60,000 bases of DNA, from assembly GCA_037447655.1 (NCBI GenBank), contig JBBHKE010002855.1, forward strand, positions 99,001 through 159,000, read 5' to 3'. The notes beneath the pieces are model-generated. The model ran no database searches and was not told the DNA's origin. It saw only the letters and a program-made list of their open reading frames with translations. The first letter of the stretch is position 1; every line of letters begins with the position of its first letter. This document shows positions 11,794 through 21,499 of the stretch, piece by piece. The translations under genes and the position numbers were made by a program. Source of the stretch: Zygnema cylindricum (Eukaryota > Streptophyta > Zygnematophyceae > Zygnematales > Zygnemataceae).

Positions 11794-12621
11794 ATGGAGG
11801 ACACAAAATTGCAGGTTATGGGCCCACCCTCTAGGGTGCCCACCTTCAATGGATCTGGGTTCATCTATTGGGAAGCCATGATGATGGGAGCTTTGTGTGA
11901 AAAACGATACTGGGGTATCGTCAGTGGACAAGTGAAACGTCCACCTTCGGGAACTCCACCAGGATTTGGGGGAGTAAGGTTTCCTACAACAACGGCTGCC
12001 TCGGCGGAGGAGGCAGATGATGGGGACAGCAGTGTGTCCGAAAAGGGGAAAGGGAAGGAGTCACCCCTCACTCCTATTGCCACAGTATCGGGAGCGGCAA
12101 TCGTGAAGACCGTGGAGAACGATACTCAAATGTGGGAGGATGTAAACATGGCTGCCAAGAACTTCATTCTGAGGCACCTCACTCAAGGTTTCGCCACTCC
12201 TCATTTTCACATTTACAAGGCCGAGGAGTTGTGGGTGAGTTTGGTGGAAATTTATAGAGCTGGAACTATTCAGGAGCTCCAGTTGGTTGAGCAAAAGCTA
12301 CTGAGTTACACTTACAAAGGAGGAAAGATGTTAGATTACTGTAATGATCTTTCTTGTTTGTATACGGAAATGGAAAGTGCCGGGTGGATAGGTACAATGA
12401 AAATGAAAGTTAACACCCTTATCATGAAATTACCAAATGAGTTCGAAAACTTAGTGTACCGAGTACAGGGAATGCCTGATAGTTCATGGAAATGGAACAC
12501 AGTAGTCAGGATGATACTTGTGCAGGAAAACACAATGGAGATTAGGAGAGGAGGAAAGAGCATTCAAGCTCTAGCAGTAGGAGGGGACCGATTGGGGGAA
12601 GGACCCGAAGAAACCTTATAG
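11794..12621 (+). CDS. Copia gag polyprotein, N-terminal part
   Basis: 275 residues starting MEDTKLQVMGPPSRVPTFNG. It contains FIYWEAMMMGAL, an acidic low-complexity linker, then MAAKNFILRHLTQG, AEELWVSLVEIY and YTYKGGKMLDYCNDL, the UBN2-type gag pattern. It stops at a TAG (12619-12621) just before the zinc knuckle. In the minus copy the corresponding frame runs on into CHFCKKPGHFIADC, and that knuckle is encoded here at about 12671-12712 in another frame. One stop or shift therefore separates gag from the knuckle and pol. The start is supported by identical starts at 24387 and at 38509 (minus). Confidence 0.85.
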   Translation: MEDTKLQVMGPPSRVPTFNGSGFIYWEAMMMGALCEKRYWGIVSGQVKRPPSGTPPGFGGVRFPTTTAASAEEADDGDSSVSEKGKGKESPLTPIATVSGAAIVKTVENDTQMWEDVNMAAKNFILRHLTQGFATPHFHIYKAEELWVSLVEIYRAGTIQELQLVEQKLLSYTYKGGKMLDYCNDLSCLYTEMESAGWIGTMKMKVNTLIMKLPNEFENLVYRVQGMPDSSWKWNTVVRMILVQENTMEIRRGGKSIQALAVGGDRLGEGPEETL

Positions 12622-12670
12622 AGGGGAAAGAGATAATTCAGGGGGACAGAGGCCCCCAAAGGGTCTTTGT

Positions 12671-15600
12671 CATTATTGCAAAAAGCCGGGACACTTTATT
12701 GCAGATTGTGGCAAGCTATCAGAGCTGAGGCTCCAAGAGAACCGTGGAGGGGGTTCTTCCGGAGGGAAGAAAAAGGCACTTGTGGTTACAAAAGTGTCAG
12801 GAGAAACCGAGGATGAGTCCTCTGAGGAGGATGGGGAGCTTTTTCTTGACGAGAGTTTGGAGGAGAAGGAGATTCCTCGGAGGCAGAAGTGTGCCCTTGG
12901 AGCCATCCGGGAAGCTCCACAGGAAGGATGGATCATCGACTCAGGTGCATCCATTCATATGTGTCGTGATAAAGAACTCTTCACTAAGTTAAGAAAGATT
13001 CCTACTGTAGAGATAGAGTATGGGGATGGGAGAGTGGTTACTACAGATCTAGTGGGATCAATAGATCTGAAAGTCTTAGTGGGGGGTAAGACTTCTATAC
13101 TTACATTCTCAGATGTACTTTATATTCCTCAGCTGAGTAAAAATCTTGTCTCCACGTCTGTGTTAGATGACAAAGAGTTTGATACCTTCACCAGAAAGGG
13201 AGTCTTTACAACTAAGTATGGGGATGAAGTTTACTTCACAGCAGATAAGGGTAGCCAAGGAATGTTTAGGCTTAACTTGAGTAATGAAAAGAAGAATGCT
13301 TACTATGTTGGTGTTCCTAAGGTGATGATTTGGCATAAGCGGTTGGGGCATGTACATTTTGATAGGTTAAGGGAAATGAAAAAACTTGGGGTAGTAGATG
13401 GCATTGAGTTTGGGGATAATGAAATGATGGATGATTGTAGTGGTTGTGCTCAAGGTAAGGCTCACAGACTTCCCTTTCCCAAAGCCGCCATATATAGAGG
13501 TGAGAAAGTATTAGATTTAGTCCACACAGATATTTGGGGGCCTGCAAAAGTACCTTCGGTTGGAGGAAAGAGGTTTATGATGACAATAACTGATGACTGG
13601 TCAAGATACTCTAGAGTCTACTTTCTGAAAACAAAGTCTGAAGCATCAACTTACTTCAAAGAATATAAAGCTTGGAGTGAGAAGTTGCATGAAACCCCCA
13701 TTAAGAGGATAAGGAGTGATAATGGGGGGGAATATACCTCTAACGAGTTTGAGGAATATTTGAGAGATGAGGGAGTGCAGCACCAGAAAACTGTACCATA
13801 TCACCCAGAAAAAAATGGGGTAGCTGAGAGGTTGAATAGAACACTAGGAGATAGTGCATGGAGTATGTTGGCAGACAAGAAAAAAGGAAAGAGATTTTGG
13901 GCAGAGGCAATGAACTGTGCCAACTATATTAAAAATAGAGTCCTTACCTCAGCTGTAAAGGGAGTGACACCTTATGAGAGATGGGTTGGAAGGAAACCAG
14001 ATATCTCACACCTTAAAGTATTTGGTAGCCAAGTTTACAGTCTTGACACGGATAGGAAAAACTGGAAACTAGATGCTAAGGGAAAACCTGGATACTTTGC
14101 GGGATATGATGAGGATGTTAAGGGATATAGAGTCTATGACTTAGCAAAGAAAGATATCATTCTGGTCAAACACTTAGTTGTCATGGATGAAGGGAAGTCA
14201 TTTGACCCCTTCAAATATACAAAGAAGATAAGGATCAGATTTGAGTCCGAAAGTGAGGAAAACGCAGTCGTTCCCGAAAAAGACATGAGTGAAACTGTGA
14301 TTACAGATTCAGGGGAGATCGAAGATACAAGAGACTCACCGGAAACCTCACATACTCCTATGGACTTCGAGGAGATGGAAGAAGCGGGACAAGATACGGT
14401 TTTTATGGACAGGGGAGCCGATGAGACAGTGAGAAGAAATCCAAGACTTCCATCCATTCCAGCTTCGGAGTTTGAGGGAGGAAGGAGGAGCAGCAAGAGG
14501 ATACAAGAAAAACAAGCTGCCCATAAGGTAACTAAGCTATCTCACCCAGATGAGCCTCAGTCTTACTTAGAGGCAGTCAATAGTCCAGAGAAAGAAAGAT
14601 GGATTAGAGCCATAAATGATGAGATGGCTTCTATCATGGAAGCAAATACTTGGGAACTAGCGGATTGCCCTCCAGACAGAAAACCTATTGGATGTAAATG
14701 GGTATTTAAACTAAAACTGAACCCAGATAATACAATTGAGAAGTATAAGGCTCGATTGGTAGCAAAGGGGTTCACCCAAAAAGAGGGGATTGACTATGAG
14801 GAGACCTTTGCTCCAGTTGTTCGGTTCCCATCGGTAAGGATTCTCCTCAGTCTGGCCGCAGCGGAAGACATAGAAATTCACCAGATGGATATTAAGACTA
14901 CTTTTCTTAATGGTGAGTTAGAGGAAGAAATTTTTATGAGGCAACCCGAGGGGTTTGTGGAAGAAGGAGAAGAGAGCAAAGTGTGCAGATTCATAAAGTC
15001 CTTATATGGACTGAAACAGGCTCCCCGACAGTGGAATAAGAAACTAGATGAGTTTCTCACCGATCTGGGATACATCCGAATCAGCTCTGACCATTCTATC
15101 TATATGTTTGAAGATGAGAATGGTGTCATTTTTATTGCAATTTATGTGGATGATCTGCTTGTGTTAAGTAAGTCTTTAGAGAATATCAATAGGCTAAAGA
15201 AAGATCTTAGGGGCAGATTTGATATGAAGGATTTAGGGGAGGCAAAATATATTTTGGGGATCCAAATGGAGAGAGATAGGGGGAAGAAGATTATCAGACT
15301 TACTCAGAAAGAAGCTATAGGTAACATGCTTGAGAAATTCCAGATGGAAAATGCTAACAATTGTACCACTCCCATGGACTTGAAAAAAGGAAGTGATGGG
15401 AGTGTAGAAGGAGGAGTGATGATCTTAGACGATCAGATGAGTCTAGAGGAGAGAGAGTTCATGAAGTCTATCCCTTATAGACAGGTCGTAGGAAGCTTAA
15501 TCTATTTTATGAATTGTACCAGGCCGGACATAGCGGCGGCAGTTGGTGTACTCAGTAGGAGTCTTAATGATCCTAGGAAGAGGGATTGGGAGGCAGCCAA

Positions 15601-16099
15601 GAGAGTCATGAGATATCTGGTTGGAACTAGAGAGTTATGGTTACATTTGTGAGGGGAGCACACTGACATCACTACTTGGAGTGATGCCAGTTATGGGGAC
15701 GCACCTATGAGACGATGCACTTCTGGGTATGTGTTGTATGTTGGGGAAGGTGCTTGCTGTTGGAGCAGTAAGCAACAAAAGGTGGTTGCTCAGTCTACTA
15801 TGGAGGCTGAGTATATGGCGTCTTGTTCTGCTGTGAAAGAACTAATGTGGGTGAAGTCATTATTGCAAGAACTGGGATATATGAAGGAGGGAGTGCATGA
15901 AATCTTTTGCGATAATCAAGCTGCAATCGCAATCGCAGCCAATCCAAAACATCATTTCAAAGCAAAACATATAGACATAAGATTAAGCTTCCTAAGTGAA
16001 AAAGTTGAAAATAAAATTTTAAATCTTGTGTATAGACCTGATGAAGAAATGGTGGCTGACATGATGACCAAACCTGTGCCCTCTTTTGAAGTGAATTAA
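12671..16099 (+). pseudogene. Copia pol: zinc knuckle, protease, integrase, RT, RNase H; one in-frame stop
   Basis: From 12782 a single frame of 956 residues runs to 15652. Domains in order: protease WIIDSGASIHMC (D53), pre-integrase HKRLGHVHF...CSGCAQGK (about 184-230), integrase core DLVHTDIWGPA, RSDNGGEYTS and PEKNGVAERLNRTL, an acidic linker, then RT with KGFTQKEGIDYEETFAPV, QMDIKTTFLNGEL and the catalytic YVDDLLVL. A TGA at 15650-15652 interrupts the same frame, which resumes to 16099 with RNase H (WSDASYGD, SKQQKVVAQSTMEAEYMA, CDNQAAIAIA, KHIDIR). Apart from this stop the frame is well kept. The C-terminus diverges after MMTKPVPS, where the element is truncated. Confidence 0.88.
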
Positions 16100-16630
16100 A
16101 AATTTTCGAACTTTCAAAAGTATCAACTGATTCAGATGAAAGACAGTAGCACTCTTGAATTTTCCGCAAGCTCATTAACATTTGGCAGCATTGCTAACTC
16201 AGATTATGCTAGCTTTTGCCCGGAGACTGTCTAAGAACTTTTTTGTACAAGCCGCTTTGTTGAGGGATTTAAACATAGCCGGCTTTATAAAGCATTTTTT
16301 AAAAGCCCCGCAGCTGGCCGTTGGTACCAATTTGATAGGCCTCTGACGTGGGATAGTGTAGCCTCCCATTATTGTTCCCAAATCTCCTACTTCGAGGCAA
16401 ACCTAGTCACAAACATACAAAAAAAAGTTTTACTTTCTGTTCACTAACAAACATGGTGGGCAACGGTTCAGTTATCTATGCAAAGATCCCTGGAGAAAAT
16501 CTATTCCCCTTTTCAACATTTGAAAATAATTTCGAAACTAAAGAAATGGTATTTAGCTATCAGAGAAGCGGTATCTTTATTTATTTAATAGTATATGGAA
16601 ACATGCCTTTGAGTTGAGGTTGCAACTTTC
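16100..16630. other. No supported gene
   Basis: Sequence after the copia truncation. A minus-strand frame at 16199-16381 has two cysteines and basic residues but no domain I recognise and no clear splice context. Confidence 0.35.
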
Positions 16631-16781
16631 TCACTCACTAGGCACACAAGTAAGCACGTCATCACTATCGTTGGGAGAATAACCCAAAGGACAAACACAA
16701 AGGTAAGTTCCTAGATAAAGCACAGAATTAACGCAAATACCCATGCCACATGGGTTTCTGGAGCCAAAAGTACACGTGTCG
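16631..16781 (-). CDS. EGF-like cysteine-rich exon
   Basis: After an acceptor TTGCAG the frame reads DTCTFGSRNPCGMGIC, then VNSVLYLGTYLCVCPLGY and a last cysteine in LTCVPSE before a stop. The spacing C...NPCGxGxC...YxCxCPxGY...C fits an EGF-like module, as found in extracellular plant proteins and many others. A strong donor match, A|GTGAGT, lies at 16639/16638, so the exon may end there instead of at the stop. The acceptor phase needs two bases from an upstream exon. No methionine start exists, so this is an internal or terminal exon. The gene's other parts are not identified, and it could be an orphaned fragment. Confidence 0.55.
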
Positions 16782-16799
16782 CTGCAAGTTCATAACCCC

Positions 16800-17675
16800 A
16801 GTTACCCTATATCAGCTAAAGAGTTTGATGAGCTATATCTAGGAATTTCTTAAATGCATTATAGATTTAGCACTGGATCATATGTCAACCGTACCAGCGA
16901 TACCGTAAAGCTCACATACAAAATATTTCTTTGAATTAGAATGACTGCAACCTTTCACCATAATCCAGTGTTCCTGAAAAATGACTAATATCCATGATTC
17001 ATTAGCCCACAAAGAAAGTGAGAATGTAAACTCAGTACGCATCTTTACACACTCTGAGTTTCTATTTGCTATAATCAGGTTGACTCAAGAATATTAGCGT
17101 GACCTCAGTTAGCCATAAAAGTACTTTAACTCTAGTGGGCTTTTGGAAGACTCTAAAAGGTATTGAAAATGGATCGGACAAGAAGTAACGGAGCTTTTAC
17201 TCCATAAATTACAAGATGTTTTTTAACATGAGTCTTTAAAGTATGCATTAACGGTCTTGTTACTTAAGTTAACTACGCTATGGTCATGTTACGTAGCTTC
17301 TGTAACATAGAGATCTTTATATCATCGACTATTTAATTGATGCATGTCCTTCGACAATTTGCCCATTTAGCTAGAGATCTCCAAAACTAAGCATTTAAAA
17401 CCAAAACATGCTACTAACGTTATAAATTGAATTCTGCTGATTAATGCATTTTTTATTTACTTTACGTTCCCAAGAATAAATAAATTTTGAGATATTTCAG
17501 CTCTGCTGTATATTACTCTATTAGTTGTGCAATAGGTTTCATGGATCACTGATTTCAACCTTCTAGGGATTACACGGATTTGAACATATGCCGGTTCAAG
17601 TTCAGGTTATACAATCAAACAAAGTGTGGTCCATTCCCTAATAAACTGTGATCCTTCTATGGTTGAGCAGTGTGT
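16800..17675. other. Intron-like or intergenic sequence between two cysteine-rich exons
   Basis: AT-rich, with no open frame of note. If the two exons belong to one gene this would be its intron, but the exon phases do not fit together simply (see findings). Confidence 0.35.
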
Positions 17676-17683
17676 TTCATGGA

Positions 17684-17874
17684 TCAGGAAAAACCGGGAG
17701 CACAAGTATGGCTGCCATCCGTGTTGGTGACAGCGACAAAGTCATCGTGACATTTGTATAGATTGGTGGTGCCTGACGGAGTACACACTCTGTTGCCGCA
17801 TGGATTCATGACACCCGGTCCATATGCAACATCGAGCTTTTTCTTGGCAAAGTTGTTGAGGTTGCAAGGATCCA
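17684..17874 (-). CDS. Second cysteine-rich exon related to the EGF-like exon at 16781
   Basis: An acceptor CTTTGCAG precedes a frame beginning DPCNLNNFAKKKLDVAYG. It continues VMNPCGNRVCTPSG, LYKCHDDFVAV and SHTCAPGFS, then stops at 17684. The NPCG...C...YxC...C layout parallels the exon at 16631-16781, which suggests repeated units of one secreted or cell-surface protein family. It starts in phase 1 and has no methionine. No upstream exon is evident, because the next sequence (from about 17960) is transposon. It is either part of a gene with distant exons or a remnant. Confidence 0.5.
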
Positions 17875-17959
17875 CTGCAAAGATGAAATAAATGGCATGG
17901 AAAACATGATATTTTCATCCTTGAGACCGTCGTGAAGTTTATTTAAATTGAACAGCCAG

Positions 17960-18727
17960 GGGTCTGAAAATTACGATGCCATTTCACGAAAACGTGAGAA
18001 ATCTCTGCGGGCGCCCCTGCAAGCCGCACGCGCCGCCTCTCTCCTGCAGCCTCGCATCCTCTCTTTCAAACTTCACTATTCCCCATCCTACCACCAGGCG
18101 GCTTTAGGCTGACCGGTGGGAAGCTGGAGAAAACTTTTTTTGCCTTAAAAAAATGAAAACCCACAATTATCATTGCTATGTTTAGCGAAATTTTATTATG
18201 ATTATTATTATTATTATTTTTATTTGTTTTTCTTTATTATCTTTAATTCTTTACACAAGAATGGAAAAATCAATGCATCCACTAGGAGTTAAAAATAAAA
18301 CTTAAATTTTTGGTGATTATATCAAATATAAGATAGGTTTCTCAAATAAGAAGAGAGATTCAAAGCAAATTGCCAAAAGGCAACCGTATGGGGAAGGCAG
18401 CGTCAACCATGGACACCATCCATGGACAAAGGGTTGGAGAAGTAAATGTCTACAAATTTCAAATAAAATTATGCGACGTCATTGACAATTTTTGAACAAT
18501 CGGGTGCGTCGTCACAAATTGTAGACTTTCACCGGCATTCTCAACACCTAAAATCGTCACACCCTTAAGTAACAATGTTTTTTTGTTACACATAGGGACA
18601 CCTGAAATCCGAGTCCGCTGGATCAGCGCTAAAAAACAAAGAATTTTTTTGAAGTTTCAAGTACATAGAGACGCACCCTAAAAAAGAAAGTAATTTTCTG
18701 AAGTTTCAAGTACATGGAGACGCACCC
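17960..18727 (-). mobile_element. Harbinger-like non-autonomous element copy, decayed
   Basis: It aligns by eye with 57030-57620: ATGCCATTTC, CGCCTCTCTC, GCTGACCGGTGGGAAG and then AGGGACACCTGAAATCCG. One end is clear: ACGCACCC at 18671-18678 followed by TAA. A second copy of that end, ACGCACCC at 18720-18727, results from a short duplication of about 50 bp. The other end is not recognisable. Its sequence is the reverse complement of the family as seen at 54296-55075. Confidence 0.6.
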
Positions 18728-18858
18728 AAAGAAACCTAGACTGTACTTTAATTTGATATATCAATTGAATGGCTTTTAGCGAAGATCCTAAAGAAGATCC
18801 TTTAAGGATACTACAAACAATTTTGTACAAAATCTTTTTTGTTTGTTATGCACAAAGT

Positions 18859-18992
18859 CAGAGGTCACAATCGGGTCACTGAATCTTTACCCCGACCTGT
18901 ACTCGGCCGGCGACGTCGGATCCGCATCGGATTTGGGTGCCAAATTTTAGAAGCCATCCAGATTCAGCCGGGTGATACAAAAAAAATAAAAA
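18859..18992 (+). repeat. Short A-tailed interspersed repeat, copy 1
   Basis: The core GGATTTGGGTGCCAAATTTT is preceded by CAGAGGTCA and GGCCGGCGACG and followed by GGGTGATACA and an A-rich tail. Two related copies lie at 19966-20110 and 20866-21001. The A-rich end suggests a SINE-like or otherwise retroposed sequence, but no clear Pol III boxes are visible. Confidence 0.5.
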
Positions 18993-19032
18993 ATTAGGGT
19001 ACGGCCAGAAAAGCCTAGTAAAAGAAAAAAAA

Positions 19033-19070
19033 CATAGATGTCCTATGCGCATAAAACACACGGAGTAAAC
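19033..19070 (+). repeat. Terminal-type repeat of the CATAGATG family
   Basis: CATAGATGTCCTATGCGCAT followed by ACACACGG and TAAACTAACGA. It resembles the two tandem 38-bp units at 53709-53784 and the ends of the element at 54070-56374. It is probably the end of a decayed member of that DNA element family. Confidence 0.45.
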
Positions 19071-19159
19071 TAACGATTAGTGCGGATCAATCGATTTTGA
19101 AATTTACAAAATTCATACTTTTCTTCCTATTCGTACAGTTACCGTACACTAACGTACAT

Positions 19160-19480
19160 CGTCCGTATATGACAGTACATTTTAGGGTTGTTTAAGGGTT
19201 TTAGGGGATTTTGGGGTTTTAGGGTACATTTTTGTACATTCTGTATTTTAATTTCAAATGTTTTAGATTTTTTCGTACATTTAAGTGTAGTGTCCGTATT
19301 TTTCCGTACTTTTTATGGTTATTTAATTTAGTTTTTTTACAGTAGGCTGCCATACATTTCCGTAATATTAAGTACAGTTGCGTTACATTTTCCGTACATT
19401 TATTGGCATTGCCGTACATTTTCGTGCATATTAGGGTTATTTGTGCGGGATTTTAAGGTTTTTAGGGTACATTCTTGTAG
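19160..19480 (+). repeat. Degenerate TTTAGGG-like and GTACATT-rich stretch
   Basis: TTTTAGGGTTG, GGGTTTTAGGGG and TTTTAGGGTAC occur close together at 19172-19228, with more near 19430-19470. They are mixed with repeated CGTACATT. The motif is like the plant telomere unit TTTAGGG but irregular. It is not a real telomere array. Confidence 0.35.
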
Positions 19481-19965
19481 GTTCTCGTATAATTCAGTAC
19501 AACTGTCTTAGATTTTCGTACTGATACGGTATGTCTTTCGTAACTTTTTTAAATTTTTTAAGGATTTTCTAGGGTCACGCTTTTCGTACATTCCGTACAG
19601 TAAAAAGTACGAAATTTGCGAAATATACGAAACAAGCAAATACCACGTAGTTTTCGGAAAAAAGTCGAAATCCGTACGAGTTGGACAACTATGAAAAAAA
19701 ATGTGGAATTCTGATTGTTGAAATTTTGACTTATGTGACCTCTGGCACAAGTGCAAAAACGTATAGGAAAAAAAAAAACATCATATTTTCGGTGAATTTC
19801 CTATCGCTATAAATAATGTAACCAATATATCGCCATTAGTATTGAAGAGGGTATTGGTATAACGGTTCAACATTATCACAGGGGAGGGGGAATATGATAA
19901 CCAATATATCGCCATCAGTATCGATGAGGATATCAATAAAGCGGTTCGGCATTATTGCAGGGGAA

Positions 19966-20110
19966 AGGGTGGGGCAGAGAACAAACGGTCAACCGAAACC
20001 GTAACCGACCGTTAATCGACCGCCCGCGCCGTATCCGGAACGGATTCGGTTGCCAAATTTTGGGGGTCAGGCGGTTACAGTTGGTTGATTCACCAGGAAA
20101 AAAAAAAACG
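19966..20110 (+). repeat. Short A-tailed interspersed repeat, copy 2 (divergent)
   Basis: It shares CGGATTCGGTTGCCAAATTT and an A-run at 20098-20108 with copies 1 and 3. The upstream part is rich in AACCG and CGACCG and is more diverged. Confidence 0.4.
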
Positions 20111-20231
20111 GTTCGTTGCGGTCGGTCAACCAAAAAACCAAAAAAAATGAAAATTTTGTACTGTCCTTATAATCCAACATTCTTGTACATTGTACTCTTT
20201 GGCATCGTGGAAGTACGTGACATCATGATTA

Positions 20232-20550
20232 GCGACGCAAATCTGACACGGTACTGTAGTAAGCTATTTATTTCGCAAATCAAAGGGAACGCGACAAAGC
20301 GTCGCAAATCTGACACGGTAGTACACTATTCATTTCGAAAATCTTAGGGAACGCGACAAAGCGTCGCAAATTTGACACGGTAGTACAATATTCATTTCGC
20401 AAATCTTAGGCAACGCGACAAAGCGTCACAAATCTGACACAGTAGTACACTATTCATTTCGCAAATCTTCGGGAACGTGACAAAGCGACGCAAATCTGAC
20501 ACGGTAGTAACACTATTCATTTCGCAAATCTTAGGGAACGCGACAAATCG
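20232..20550 (+). repeat. 62-bp tandem array, 5 units
   Basis: Units start at 20232, 20299, 20361, 20423 and 20485. The first period is 67 bp and the rest are 62 bp. Each carries GCGTCGCAAATCTGACACGG, then GTAGTACACTATTCATTTCG and AGGGAACGCGACAAA. Units are very similar, so the expansion is fairly recent. There is no coding potential, and units adjoin directly, so this is not a CRISPR. Confidence 0.9.
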
Positions 20551-20865
20551 TAATTACTGGCTTATTCCGTCGTTCATTGATTAATTTTGTACTTTTTCGG
20601 TTACGAGCGGGCACTGTTAGTCGCGAAAAATCAAGATTCAGTTAATTTTTTTTTTCGTAAACGACGGTTGGTTGACGGTTAACAATTTTGGAGCGTGACA
20701 AAACTCGGTCGGGCGTCAGTTACTCAGATTTTGAAAAAAAAAAAACGGTCGGTTTGGGGTATGAAATTTTTGACTTTTGCGACCTTTGGGGTGGGGTGCG
20801 GGGCGGTTTTTAAAAAAATCTCACAGCCCAACCCATACGTTGAAGCACTACATTACAGTAGGAGG

Positions 20866-21001
20866 GCAGAGATCATAGTTGGTACTTGAATCCATACCAC
20901 ATCCGTACCCCGCCGGCCGCGGCGGATCCCGAACGGATTTGGGTGCCAAATTTTGGAGGCCAGTCAGATTAGGCCAAGTGAAACAGAAAAAAAAAAAAAA
21001 A
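20866..21001 (+). repeat. Short A-tailed interspersed repeat, copy 3
   Basis: It matches copy 1 over CAGAGATCA, GGCCGGCCGCGGCGGATCC and GGATTTGGGTGCCAAATTTT. It ends in a 16-18 A run at about 20984-21001. Confidence 0.5.
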
Positions 21002-21060
21002 ATCGGGTAAGCAAAAAACGAAAATTAATCATGGTTTCTTAGGTACGTAATAGTACTATA

Positions 21061-21497
21061 CACCGTGAATCACTATTAGCACAAAGAAAAAATAAGGGTA
21101 ATAAAAAAAAATAGCGTTAATAACTCTAATTTGGATTTTTCACGTTTCGGCAAAAACAAATTTACTCTTATTTATTCATAACTCTAATTCAGGTACAACC
21201 CTTTTAAATTATCCACGATGAAGATCTTTACACTAAAAAAGGTACAAGTACAAAATCTCACAAAAAGTACACTGTCACGTGATTATCACGTACGTACGCG
21301 TCAATTTTTGAAAACGCAGTTAATTGTTGACATTAATGGGTGACATGTATTGCTTCCGTCCAGTCACAATATCTATAATGTACCAATTTTTAACGATTGA
21401 ACAACATTGTTAACTCTAAAAAGGTTGTCGATTGTTTGTTTCATTATCTTATGTTTACATTAATGTGGTTATTTAACTCTAATAACATCACTGTTGG
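21061..21497. mobile_element. TA-target MITE-like element
   Basis: The left end CACCGTGAATCACTATTAGC follows TA at 21059-21060 and matches the MITE ends in the kinase gene introns. A weak inverted partner, CTCTAATAACATCACTGTTGGGTG, ends at about 21497. The interior repeats TAACTCTAA several times. The right end is uncertain. Confidence 0.45.
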
Positions 21498-21499
21498 GT

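Larger units (their letters stand above)
10773..16085 (+). mobile_element. Ty1/copia element, subfamily A, near-intact coding region, 3' LTR missing
   Basis: A 5' LTR starts TGTTGAAATAAG at 10773. The gag and pol frames that follow closely match the minus-strand copy at 31811-39521 and the truncated copy at 23399. Similarity to the minus copy stops near 16085, just before the end of pol. The polypurine tract and 3' LTR present at 34175-34190 in that copy are absent here. The element therefore lacks its 3' end, by deletion or rearrangement, and the flanking target duplication cannot be checked. Confidence 0.88.

Noticed and set aside
16199-16381. Small minus-strand frame with cysteines and lysines
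   Set aside because: No recognisable domain, no convincing splice sites, next to a transposon truncation.
20232-20550. Possible CRISPR array
   Set aside because: The units adjoin without unique spacers, and the genome is eukaryotic. It is a plain tandem repeat.
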